From the NCBI GenBank assembly GCA_001898625.1, contig MKUP01000012.1:372001-436000 (forward strand): DNA of 64,000 nucleotides, given 5' to 3'. The position numbers were made by a program, and so were the translations under genes. Shown here piece after piece: positions 35,733 to 43,377 of this stretch. The DNA is from Burkholderiales bacterium 67-32. Its GTDB lineage: Bacteria > Pseudomonadota > Gammaproteobacteria > Burkholderiales > Burkholderiaceae_B. Each line of letters begins with the position of its first letter. Position 1 is the stretch's first letter. A model generated the notes under the pieces. It searched no databases, was not told where the DNA came from, and worked only from the letters and a program-made list of their open reading frames with translations.

Positions 35733-36659
35733 TCAGGTCACCACCGTCAGGAACCGCTCGTTCAACTGGCGGGTATGGTAGAACACGCCGCGGCCCATCT
35801 CTTCCCAGGACCAGGTGATGGGTTCCATGTCCGGATAGTAGTCGTAGCCTCCGCAGAACGTCTCGAAGCGGTTGCCCGACGGGTCGAAGGCGTAGATGGT
35901 CGTGCCGCGGGTGATGCCGTGGCGCAGCGGCCCGATGTCGACGGGGACCCGGTGCACGGTCATGAGGTCCGCCGCGCGCAGCACCTGCTCCCACGTCTCG
36001 AGCTGGAACGAAAGGTGGTGGAGCGCGTCGTCGCGTTCGTCCCGCACGAAGGCGATGTCGTGGGCCTTGTTCGAACAGCTCATCCAGACCGCCATGTCGG
36101 TCTTGCCGTCTTCCATCAGGATGCGTTCGACGATGGAGAAGCCGAGAACGCGGGTGAACAGATCGCGGCTGCCATCCAGGTCGCCGCCGTGGATCTGCCA
36201 GTGGTCGAGGCGGATGGGGGAAATGCCCTGCCGGTTGGCGATGATGGCCTCGGGGTTGTGGGTGCCGAACTCGGTGCCCACGCGGGTCCGCTGCGCGTAC
36301 AGTTCGAAGACGTGGCCGGTCGGAGACTGGAAGCGGACGCGCTCGCCGGTGCCGGACAGCTCCCCGGCGGCCACGCGCTCGGTCGCTACGCCGTAGTCCT
36401 TCAAGTCGCTTTCCAGCCTGTCCAGCGTGGCGGCGTCCAAGACCTTGAACGCGTAGAAATCCATGCCGGCCCGGTCGGCCGGGCGCAGGACGAGGCTGCT
36501 GTGGTCCTGTTCGTCCAGGCATCGCAGGTAGGCCCGGCCCGAGGCGTCCCGCTCCACCAGCTTCAGCCCCAGGACGCCCGTATAGAAACGCAGGGCCTCG
36601 TCCATGTCCATTACGCGCAATTGGCAGTAGCCAGGCCGCAAGACACCGTTCATCGCCAT
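35733..36659 (-). CDS. Extradiol ring-cleavage dioxygenase, type I (catechol 2,3-dioxygenase-like)
   Basis: A 308-residue two-domain VOC dioxygenase. Fe(II) ligands fall at His153 (RLDHW), His214/215 (DALHHLSF) and Glu266 (NRFETFCGG), almost exactly the spacing of XylE (His153, His214, Glu265). The usual His/Tyr region GGYDYY follows. It opens an aromatic diol next to a hydroxyl group. ATG 36659 starts MAMNGVLRPGY; the longer frame to 36878 lies in the RidA gene. Upstream neighbour RidA suggests an amino- or enamine-containing product. Confidence 0.92.
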   Translation of the reverse strand: MAMNGVLRPGYCQLRVMDMDEALRFYTGVLGLKLVERDASGRAYLRCLDEQDHSSLVLRPADRAGMDFYAFKVLDAATLDRLESDLKDYGVATERVAAGELSGTGERVRFQSPTGHVFELYAQRTRVGTEFGTHNPEAIIANRQGISPIRLDHWQIHGGDLDGSRDLFTRVLGFSIVERILMEDGKTDMAVWMSCSNKAHDIAFVRDERDDALHHLSFQLETWEQVLRAADLMTVHRVPVDIGPLRHGITRGTTIYAFDPSGNRFETFCGGYDYYPDMEPITWSWEEMGRGVFYHTRQLNERFLTVVT

Positions 36660-36747
36660 CGTTGGTCTCCTTTCCATTCTCGTTTCATGGTGGCATCGAG
36701 GCTGGCGGGGCGTCCAATAACGGCAGCGTGGGACCAATGCAGAAAAG

Positions 36748-37176
36748 CTATGGGTGGCTTTTCTCCCGTTCCGGGCTGCATCGTTCAGACGAGGGGACCG
36801 AGGCCACCGCCTCGGCTTCCACCAGCACGCCGTAATGCAGCGCCGGCACGGGCACGACCGCCCGCGCCGGCCGCGCATCGCCCAGCACCCGGCGATAGGC
36901 CTGGTCGAACGCCGGCCAGTGTTCGACCCCGGCCAGGTAGACCGTGACCTTCATCACGTCGCGCCAGCCGCAGCCCGCCGCGGCCAGCGCCGCTTCGACG
37001 TTGCGCAGCGCCAGGGTGGCCTGCTCGTCCAGCGGCAGGTCGGCGCGCGGTTCGCCCGCGGCATCCAGCGGCAGTTGTCCGGATACGAAGGCCAGGCCGC
37101 CGCCGGTGGCTACGTGCGAATAGTGGCCGCGTGGCGCGGCCAGGTCCGCCACGGCCGGGAACGCGGCATCGCGCAT
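36748..37176 (-). CDS. RidA/YjgF/YER057c/UK114 family deaminase-like protein
   Basis: A 142-residue trimeric-barrel protein with GGGLAFVSGQLPLDAAGE, WRDVMKVTVYLAGVEHWPAF and RPARAVVPVPAL, including the conserved Arg that binds the imine carboxylate. RidA proteins hydrolyse enamines/imines; relatives act as 2-aminomuconate deaminases. The start at 37176 shares one base with the DSD1-like stop (TGATG) and has GGGGG seven bases upstream; 37182 is an alternative. It is cotranscribed with a PLP enzyme, which can produce such enamines, and an extradiol dioxygenase. Confidence 0.9.
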   Translation of the reverse strand: MRDAAFPAVADLAAPRGHYSHVATGGGLAFVSGQLPLDAAGEPRADLPLDEQATLALRNVEAALAAAGCGWRDVMKVTVYLAGVEHWPAFDQAYRRVLGDARPARAVVPVPALHYGVLVEAEAVASVPSSERCSPEREKSHP

Positions 37177-38309
37177 CACCATCCCCCGAAGCGTGGCCAG
37201 TGGGCCTCGACGCCGGTGTCGCCGGCCACGACGGCATAGGCACCGTGCTGGGCGGCGGTGGCGCAGGCGTGGTTGGGCAGGATGCGCAGCAGGGTGCCCA
37301 CCGGCAGCATGGGCGTGGCGGCGGGGTCGGTGCGGTGGCGGACGATGCCGTGTTCCTGGTTCGCGTCGATCATGACCAGGTCCTGCAGCGGCCGGCCTTC
37401 CAGGTCGCACACCAGGCCATAGCCCTGGTCCACCGGCTGCCTGGCGGTGCCGCGGTCGCGCGACATGGCCATCCAGCCCGCGTCGGTGATGAGCCAGCCT
37501 TTCTCTTCTTGATGGCCGATCACGGTGCACAGCACGGACAGGGCGATGTCGTCGGTCCGGCAGACGCCCAGGCCGTTCATGACCAGGTCGAAGAACACGA
37601 ACACCCCGGCCCGCATCTCGGTGACGCCGTCCAGCGAGCGCGCGAAATGCGCGGTGGGGGTGCTGCCGACGCTGACCACCGGCGCCGCGTGGCCGGCCTC
37701 GCGCAGGCGTTGCGCAGCCCGGACCGCGCCCGCGCGCTCCTGCTCGGCCATGGCGGCGATGGCCTCGGTGGAACGGCAGTTGTAGGAATCGCCGGCATGG
37801 GCCAGCACACCCGCGACCCAGGCGCCCTCGCCTTCGCGCGCGAACAGGCGGGCGGCGACGTCCAGCAGCACGGGGTCTTCGGGCTTGACGCCGGACCGGT
37901 GTCCGTCGGTGTCGATCTCGATCAGCACGGGCAGTTGCAGGTCATGGTCGCGCGCGTAGGCGCTGGTGGCCGCCGCCGCCTCGGCGTTGTCCAGGATGAG
38001 CGTCAGCCTGGCGCCCCGCCGTGCCAGGCGCTCCACGTGCGGCAGCTTGGACGGCACGATGCCCACGGCATAGAGGATGTCGGTCCAGCCGTGGTCCAGG
38101 AAGTATTCGGCTTCCTTCAGCGTGGAGACGGTGATGGGCGTGCCGGCTGGGCCCAGGCGCCGCGCGACGTCGGCGGACTTGTTGGTCTTGACGTGCGGCC
38201 GCAGCGCGACGCCGAAGGGCGCCAGCCGCTCGCGCAGCCGCGCGATGTTGCGGTCCATCCTGTTCCGGTCCAGCACCAGGACCGGGGTTTCGAGTTCGTT
38301 CAGTTGCAT
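37176..38309 (-). CDS. DSD1-type PLP enzyme (D-threonine aldolase / D-serine dehydratase family)
   Basis: A 377-residue fold-type III PLP enzyme. The Schiff-base Lys41 is in LRPHVKTNK, a metal site is suggested by His347 and Cys349 in PNHACAT, and VSVGSTPTAHF is the phosphate loop. Family members cleave D-3-hydroxy-amino acids (aldolase) or dehydrate D-serine to an enamine. The latter is a natural RidA substrate, and RidA follows directly (1-base overlap). It is 13 bases after a Bug receptor gene. Cytoplasmic. Confidence 0.9.
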   Translation of the reverse strand: MQLNELETPVLVLDRNRMDRNIARLRERLAPFGVALRPHVKTNKSADVARRLGPAGTPITVSTLKEAEYFLDHGWTDILYAVGIVPSKLPHVERLARRGARLTLILDNAEAAAATSAYARDHDLQLPVLIEIDTDGHRSGVKPEDPVLLDVAARLFAREGEGAWVAGVLAHAGDSYNCRSTEAIAAMAEQERAGAVRAAQRLREAGHAAPVVSVGSTPTAHFARSLDGVTEMRAGVFVFFDLVMNGLGVCRTDDIALSVLCTVIGHQEEKGWLITDAGWMAMSRDRGTARQPVDQGYGLVCDLEGRPLQDLVMIDANQEHGIVRHRTDPAATPMLPVGTLLRILPNHACATAAQHGAYAVVAGDTGVEAHWPRFGGW

Positions 38310-38322
38310 GATGTGCCTGGGT

Positions 38323-39300
38323 TCAATCGATATAGACGTTCTTGGCCTCGAGTATGGGACGCAGGCGGGTGATTTCGCTGTCCACCAGCCGGGCGAGGTG
38401 GCCGGGCGTATTGTCGGCGCGGGCGGGGAATTCCACGCCCACGTCGCGCATCTGCTTGACCAGCGCGGGGTCGGCCAGCGCGTCGTTGATGGCAGTGTTG
38501 AGCTTGTCCACGATGGCGGGCGGCGTGCCTCGGGGAGCGAACAGCGCGTTCCATGAGCGGAAATCGATGGCGGTCCTGCCGCTGCTCTGCGCCGTGGCGA
38601 CCTTGGGCAGGCCGGGGAAGGGTTCGCGCGTCAGCACGGCCACGGCCCGCACGCGCCCGCTGGCGGCCTGCGCCAGCGAGGTGGTGGTCTGGTCGCACAT
38701 GAAGTCGGTCTCGCCGCCCATCAGTCCGGTCATGGCGGGCGCCACACCCTTGTAGGGCACGTGCATGACCTCGGCCTTCATGTCGCTCAGCAGCAGCAGG
38801 CAGGCCAGGTGCGCGATCGAGCCCACGCCCGCGCTGCCGTACGACATGGTGGCCTTGTGGGCCTGGAGGTAGTCGGCGAACTGCGGGAAATCGTTGACCG
38901 GCAGGCTCTGCTTGACCAGCAGCAGCAACGGCGCCGAGCCGACCTGGCCCAGGGGTTCGAAATCCTTGCGTGCGTCGTACAGCGGCTTGCGATACATGAT
39001 CATGTTGGCCGCATGCGTGCCGATGGTGCCGAAGCCTATGGTATAGCCGTCGGCGGCGGCGCGGGCCAGTTTCTGCATGCCGATCGAGCCGCCGGCGCCG
39101 CCCACGTTCTCGACCACGACGGAGACGCCCAGCCGCGGCCCCAGCTTGGCCGCCACGGCCCGCCCCAGCGCGTCGCTGGGGCCGCCCGCGGGGAAGGGCA
39201 TGATCAGGGTGATGGGCTTGTCGGGCCAGGCCTGGGCGCAGGCGGAAGAGGTGGCGGCGAGCGCGAACAGCGCCCCCGCGGCGATGGCGGCGATTTTCAT
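38323..39300 (-). CDS. Bug family periplasmic solute receptor 6
   Basis: A 325-residue receptor. The short signal peptide ends SSACAQ (22 residues), with ITLIMPFPAGGPSDALGR and ADGYTIGFG as ligand loops and VPYKGVAPAM in the second domain. FMCDQTTTSLAQA is a less usual segment. It lies between the HAD gene (43 bases) and the DSD1-like gene, and probably captures the amino acid or aromatic handled by this operon. Confidence 0.92.
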   Translation of the reverse strand: MKIAAIAAGALFALAATSSACAQAWPDKPITLIMPFPAGGPSDALGRAVAAKLGPRLGVSVVVENVGGAGGSIGMQKLARAAADGYTIGFGTIGTHAANMIMYRKPLYDARKDFEPLGQVGSAPLLLLVKQSLPVNDFPQFADYLQAHKATMSYGSAGVGSIAHLACLLLLSDMKAEVMHVPYKGVAPAMTGLMGGETDFMCDQTTTSLAQAASGRVRAVAVLTREPFPGLPKVATAQSSGRTAIDFRSWNALFAPRGTPPAIVDKLNTAINDALADPALVKQMRDVGVEFPARADNTPGHLARLVDSEITRLRPILEAKNVYID

Positions 39301-39343
39301 GGGGACTCCTGGAAGGGAAAAGGTCCGGCGGCGTTGGGGGTGG

Positions 39344-39982
39344 TCAGCCGCGCCGGGGGCTGTTGGCGAGTTCCAATACCGGCAGGATGCCGCGCGCCTC
39401 CTGGCGCGCGGCCGGCGCGCCGTCGGGCAGCGCCAGCCCCACGCGGTTGTGCCAGAAGGTGTCCATGCCGACGGCCGAGGTGCCGAACAGGTCGTAGCCG
39501 GATCCGGCCACGAACAGGGTGTTGCCGGGCTGGGCGCCCAGTTCCTGCAACGCCAGGCGATAGGGCCGGGGATCGGGCTTGTAGTAGCCGGCCCGTTCCG
39601 AGGTCACGACCACGTCCAGGGGGACGTTCAGACGGCCGGCGGCCAGATGGCCCAGCCGCTCCGAGCAATTGGTCACCACGCCCAGCCGGTGCGTGCCGCG
39701 CAGGCCCTCCAGCACCGTCGCCACGCCGTCCCACGGGGCGAGTTCCGCCCAGCGCTCCTCCAGCGCGTCGGCGGCGGCCGGCGGCAGGCCGGTCTCGGCC
39801 GCGGCTTCCCGCACCAGGGTTTCGTAGGGCCGGTAGGCGCCGCAGGCATAGGTGCGCTTCAGGTAGGCGGCGCGCCAGGCGCGGCCCGCCTCTTCGTCGC
39901 CGGCCGCGCTGTTCCACAGGGTCCAGGAGTCGAGCAGCGCGGTCAGCAGGTCGAACAGGACGAAATCGTATTGGCGAGTCAT
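39344..39982 (-). CDS. HAD-superfamily hydrolase (haloacid dehalogenase type II-like)
   Basis: A 212-residue HAD hydrolase. Nucleophile Asp11 is in FVLFDLLTALLD; the usual second acid of phosphatases is Leu, as in dehalogenase-like members. Motif II is VVTNCSE, motif III YYKPDP and motif IV AGSGYDLFGTSAVG. It is first in the leftward operon, 99 bp from a divergent LysR gene. Could be a dehalogenase or a small-molecule phosphatase. Confidence 0.85.
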   Translation of the reverse strand: MTRQYDFVLFDLLTALLDSWTLWNSAAGDEEAGRAWRAAYLKRTYACGAYRPYETLVREAAAETGLPPAAADALEERWAELAPWDGVATVLEGLRGTHRLGVVTNCSERLGHLAAGRLNVPLDVVVTSERAGYYKPDPRPYRLALQELGAQPGNTLFVAGSGYDLFGTSAVGMDTFWHNRVGLALPDGAPAARQEARGILPVLELANSPRRG

Positions 39983-40081
39983 GGCGGTCGGGAAAGGTCG
40001 GTGAATGACGGCCAGTGTAGGAGCCGCGCGGCCGGCTGTGGTTAATGGAATAGAATTTCTTCATTCACCAAAAGGTTAATA
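39983..40081. promoter_or_regulatory. Divergent promoter region, LysR/HAD operon
   Basis: A 99-bp intergenic segment, AT-rich from 40038 on. It contains a direct repeat GGTTAAT (40040-40046 and 40074-40080) and an imperfect inverted pair AATGGAA / TTCTTCATT (40044-40065) with LysR-like spacing. Probably both the operator and the two divergent promoters. Confidence 0.4.
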
Positions 40082-41023
40082 ATGAAGCTGGACATCGACG
40101 ACCTGCGCTTCATCCTGGCGCTGGACCGGGTAGGCAGCCTGGCCGCCCTGGCGCGCGAGGAGAACGTCACCCCGCCCGCGGTCACCAAGCGCCTCGGTCA
40201 GCTCGAGGCGCGGCTGGGCGTACGCCTGGCGATGCGCACCACGCGCCGCCTGCAACTGACGCACGAAGGGCACCTGCTGGCGCAGCACGCCACCGGAGTC
40301 ATCGAGCGCATGCAGGCCATCGAGGAAGCCTTGCAGCAGCGCAGCCAGGTGGTGGCGGGCAAGCTGAAGGTGCACGGTCCGTTCGGCTTCGGCCGCCAGC
40401 ATCTCGCGCCGCTGCTGGACGCGTTCCGCGCCAGCCATCCGCAGGTCGAGGTCCAGCTCTTCCTGTCCGACAACCTCATGCTGCCCAGCCAGCCCGTGCA
40501 TGGCCGCGATGCCTTCGACGTGCTGGTCAGCATCGGCGAGATACCCGATTCGCGCTGGGTGGCGCACCGGCTGGCGCCCAACCGGCGCGTGCTGTGCGCC
40601 GCGCCGGCCTATCTGCGCGGCGCGCCCGCGATCGAGAGCCCCGCAGCTCTGGCGGAGCACGCATGCCTGGTGCTGCGCGAGAACGACGAGGACGTGACGA
40701 TGTGGCGCTTCATGCAGCGCGAGGGCCGAAGCGAGCCGCGCCTGCACACGGTGCGCGTGCACCCCGCCATGGAAAGCAACGATGGCGAGGTCATCCGCCA
40801 GTGGTGCCTGGCCGGCCGGGGCATCATGGTGCGCTCGGAGTGGGACGTGGCCGCCAGCCTGGCCGAGGGCAAGCTGGTGGCGCTGCTGCCGCGCCACCGG
40901 CTGCCCGACGCCGACGTGACGGCGCTGGTGCCGCAGTCGCGCATTGCCTCGGCGCGCGCCCGGCTGTTCGTCGACATGTTGAAGAAGGCCTTCCGGCCCC
41001 GGCCGCCGTGGCGCGCGGCGTGA
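40082..41023 (+). CDS. LysR-family transcriptional regulator
   Basis: A 313-residue LysR of the DsdC/AaeR-like group by eye: LDIDDLRFILALDRVGSL, HTH ENVTPPAVTKRLGQLEARLG, then MRTTRRLQLTHEGHLL. Divergent from the HAD-Bug-DSD1-RidA-dioxygenase operon and likely its activator. No ribosome site is obvious in AAAAGGTTAATA apart from AAGG 8 bases before ATG. Confidence 0.92.
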   Translation: MKLDIDDLRFILALDRVGSLAALAREENVTPPAVTKRLGQLEARLGVRLAMRTTRRLQLTHEGHLLAQHATGVIERMQAIEEALQQRSQVVAGKLKVHGPFGFGRQHLAPLLDAFRASHPQVEVQLFLSDNLMLPSQPVHGRDAFDVLVSIGEIPDSRWVAHRLAPNRRVLCAAPAYLRGAPAIESPAALAEHACLVLRENDEDVTMWRFMQREGRSEPRLHTVRVHPAMESNDGEVIRQWCLAGRGIMVRSEWDVAASLAEGKLVALLPRHRLPDADVTALVPQSRIASARARLFVDMLKKAFRPRPPWRAA

Positions 41024-41049
41024 GGACGCAAGCGCCGGGACCCGTCCTC

Positions 41050-41055
41050 TACAAT
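41050..41055 (+). promoter_or_regulatory. -10 box TACAAT for the MarR gene
   Basis: TACAAT predicts transcription start near 41062, which leaves a short leader with GGAGGT (41074-41079) before the proposed CTG start at 41085. No clear -35. Confidence 0.4.
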
Positions 41056-41084
41056 GCACCCGCATTCCCGCCCGGAGGTCCGCC

Positions 41085-41519
41085 CTGAAATCCCCCAAGT
41101 CTTTCGACCTGCGCCGCCACCTTCCCCATCTGCTGCGCCGCGCCCATTTCGAGGCCGAGGCCTTGTTCGCCAGCATGTCCGAGGACGGCGCCACGTCGCG
41201 CCAGATGGCGCTGCTGGTCGCCGTCCACCAGATGCCGGGCGCTTCGCAAAGCCAGGTCGCGCAGGCTATAGGGCTGGACCTGAATACATGCAGCGACCTC
41301 GTCGCGCGCACGACCGCCAAGGGCTATCTGGTCCGCCGCCGCTCGGAAACCGACCGGCGGACCTTCTGCCTGGATCTGACGGAAACCGGCCGCGAGCTCA
41401 TGGCGGCCTCGGTCGCCGTCGCGCCCCGGTACCAGGCCCGGCTGGCCGAGCGGCTGGACAAGGGCGAGCGCGAGCAGCTCACCGCCCTGCTGCGCAAGAT
41501 GCTGGGCTTCGACGACTGA
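41085..41519 (+). CDS. MarR-family transcriptional regulator with proposed CTG start
   Basis: A winged-helix MarR protein: QMALLVAVHQMPGASQSQVAQ is helix 2-3, SDLVARTTAKGYLVRRRSETDRR the recognition helix and wing. The frame has no ATG or GTG until deep in the fold. TTG at 41163 would remove the N-terminal dimerisation helix and leave 118 residues. Homology-like sequence (FDLRRHLPHLLRRAHFEAEALF) continues upstream to a CTG at 41085 preceded at ideal spacing by GGAGGT, giving 144 residues, the normal MarR size. It probably controls the downstream deaminase-Bug pair. Confidence 0.8.
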   Translation: MKSPKSFDLRRHLPHLLRRAHFEAEALFASMSEDGATSRQMALLVAVHQMPGASQSQVAQAIGLDLNTCSDLVARTTAKGYLVRRRSETDRRTFCLDLTETGRELMAASVAVAPRYQARLAERLDKGEREQLTALLRKMLGFDD

Positions 41520-41560
41520 CACCCGCCGGCCTTTCCGGGATTCTCCTGATCGCCAGAAAC

Positions 41561-41576
41561 TACGTATTCGTATTAA
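41561..41576 (+). promoter_or_regulatory. Promoter/MarR operator candidate before deaminase-like gene
   Basis: TACGTATTCGTA (41561-41572) is a nearly perfect palindrome (10 of 12 positions) directly overlapping an AT-rich -10-like TATTAA (41571-41576). It lies in the 95-bp gap between the MarR gene and the gene at 41615. Confidence 0.4.
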
Positions 41577-41614
41577 ATGCGGCATCGCATGTCTTCGACA
41601 AAGGGCTCGCATCC

Positions 41615-42385
41615 ATGGCGGAACTCATCGCATTCGCTCCCGGCAACTACCGCTACCTGCCCGGGGGATTCCAGTACAGCGCCGCCGTCATCGCCGACGC
41701 GGGCCATGCCATCGAGCGGGCGCGCTTTGCCCGGCCGGTGCCGCTGGCCGAGGGTTTCGGCCGCATCCGCGACCATCTGGCGGCCGTGGGCCGGCCGCTT
41801 ACCGCGCTGTGCGCCTGCGAGCTGCGTTCGCCCGCGCCCATGAGCGAACCCGAATTCATCGCCTTCAACCGTCGCTATGTGCAGCCGCTGGCCGAGTGGG
41901 GGCTCTACAAGGACGAGACGAATCCTGTCGCGCGCTGCAACCTGATCCCGCAAGCCGACGTTCCGGCCGAACCCTCCTTCTACGCGTTCAGCTACACGGT
42001 TCCCGCGCAGGTGGAAGGCCGGCCCGATTTTGTCACTTCGGGCGCGGCCGAATGTCCGGACCGGCCCAACTACCGGGAGACCATCGTCCGCCTGGGAGAA
42101 ACCTCGCCCGATGCGTTGATCGACAAGCTGCGCTTCGCGCTGGGCGACCTGCAATCGCGCTTCGACGCGCTGGGCGTGTCGGCGCGGGACGTCATGGACA
42201 TGAGCCTGTACACCGTCCATGACCTGTATCCCGCAATCGCCTCGGAGTTCGCGCGCCGCGGCCTGCTCGCGGGCGGGCTGGACTGGCACTGGGTGCGGCC
42301 GCCGGTGCGGGATATCGAGATAGAAGTCGATGCCCGGCGCGTGTCGCGCCAGGTGCTGTTGCCATCCGTCCGGAGTGCGTCATGA
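41615..42385 (+). CDS. RidA-like protein, possible 2-amino(chloro)muconate deaminase (CnbZ-like)
   Basis: A 256-residue protein whose C-terminal half has RidA features: ALGVSARDVMDMSLYTVHDL and a final DIEIEVDAR strand, as in the enamine deaminases. The N-terminal half (FAPGNYRYLPGGFQYSAAV, TALCACELRSPAPMSE) is of a conserved type that I associate with 2-amino-5-chloromuconate deaminase CnbZ; this identification is from memory and moderate. The ATG at 41615 was chosen; the open frame from 41054 lies in the MarR gene. Coupled to the next Bug gene by an ATGA overlap. Confidence 0.65.
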   Translation: MAELIAFAPGNYRYLPGGFQYSAAVIADAGHAIERARFARPVPLAEGFGRIRDHLAAVGRPLTALCACELRSPAPMSEPEFIAFNRRYVQPLAEWGLYKDETNPVARCNLIPQADVPAEPSFYAFSYTVPAQVEGRPDFVTSGAAECPDRPNYRETIVRLGETSPDALIDKLRFALGDLQSRFDALGVSARDVMDMSLYTVHDLYPAIASEFARRGLLAGGLDWHWVRPPVRDIEIEVDARRVSRQVLLPSVRSAS

Positions 42386-43356
42386 AATCGCTGTGTGTAT
42401 TGCGTCACCTGCTTGCCGCCGCCTTGCTGGCGCTGCCCTGCGCCGTTTCCGCCGCCGCGCCGCCGGTGCCGGGGCCGGTCAGGATCCTGGTCGGCTTTCC
42501 CGCCGGCGGCACCATCGATGTGGTCGCGCGGCTGGTGGCCGAGCAGATGCAGGGCGACCTGGGCGTGCCCGTGGTGGTCGAGACCCTGGCCGGCGCGGGC
42601 GGACAGCTGGCGGCGCAGGCGCTCAAGCGCGCCGCGCCGGACGGCCGCACGCTGATGGTCGCGCCCGACCATACCGCCGTCATCGTGCCGCTGACCGTGG
42701 CCAAACCCGGCTTCGACAGCCGGACGGACTTCGCGCCGGTCGGCATGGTGGCCGATTACGCGGGCGCGCTGGCCGTCAGCCACGCGAGCGGGATCAAGGA
42801 CCTGCGCGATCTGATGCGCCACGTGCAGGCGCACCCGGCCGCGGGCGGCGTGGGCGTGTCGGCGCCGGGAAGCAAGCCGCAGTTCCAGCTGGACGCGCTG
42901 GCCAGGTCGCAGAAGCTGCCCTTGTCGGCGGTGCCCTATCGCGGCTCGGTGCCCATGGTGCAGGACCTGGCCGGCGGACACATCGCGGCGGGCATCACGG
43001 CGCTGGGCGATTTCCTGGAGTTCCATCGCGCCGGCAAGCTGCGCGTGATCGCCGTGACGGGCGAGCGCCGCTCCGGTGTGCTGCCCGAGGTTCCCACGGC
43101 GGCCGAGTCCGGCTATCCGTTGCGGCTGGACTTCTGGGTGGGCCTGTTCGCGCCGGCCGGAACGCCGCAACCGCTGATCGCCCGCTTCAATGCCGCGCTG
43201 AACAAGGCGCTGGACGTGCCCAAGGTGCGCGAGCGCATGGCGGCGGTGGTGTTCGACCCGCGGCCCGGCCCGCCGTCGGCCTTGCAGCAGCGCATCGCCA
43301 CGGAACTGGAACAGTGGGAGCCCATCATTGCCGCCTCGGGGTGGGTCAGGCAATGA
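42382..43356 (+). CDS. Bug family periplasmic solute receptor 7
   Basis: A 324-residue receptor. The signal peptide ends PCAVSAA (24 residues), with ligand loops VRILVGFPAGGTIDVVAR and APDGRTLMV. The Gly-Arg in place of Gly-Tyr in the second loop is a small deviation. It overlaps the deaminase-like gene by four bases, so the two are translationally coupled; its ligand is likely the (amino)aromatic or acid processed by that enzyme. Converges on speDE. Confidence 0.92.
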   Translation: MKSLCVLRHLLAAALLALPCAVSAAAPPVPGPVRILVGFPAGGTIDVVARLVAEQMQGDLGVPVVVETLAGAGGQLAAQALKRAAPDGRTLMVAPDHTAVIVPLTVAKPGFDSRTDFAPVGMVADYAGALAVSHASGIKDLRDLMRHVQAHPAAGGVGVSAPGSKPQFQLDALARSQKLPLSAVPYRGSVPMVQDLAGGHIAAGITALGDFLEFHRAGKLRVIAVTGERRSGVLPEVPTAAESGYPLRLDFWVGLFAPAGTPQPLIARFNAALNKALDVPKVRERMAAVVFDPRPGPPSALQQRIATELEQWEPIIAASGWVRQ

Positions 43357-43377
43357 CGGGCGCCACGGGCGGGCGCT

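Noticed and set aside
36741-36764. Hairpin AGAAAAGC/GCTTTTCT at the RidA end
   Set aside because: Weak stem that overlaps coding sequence, no T-tract; probably chance.
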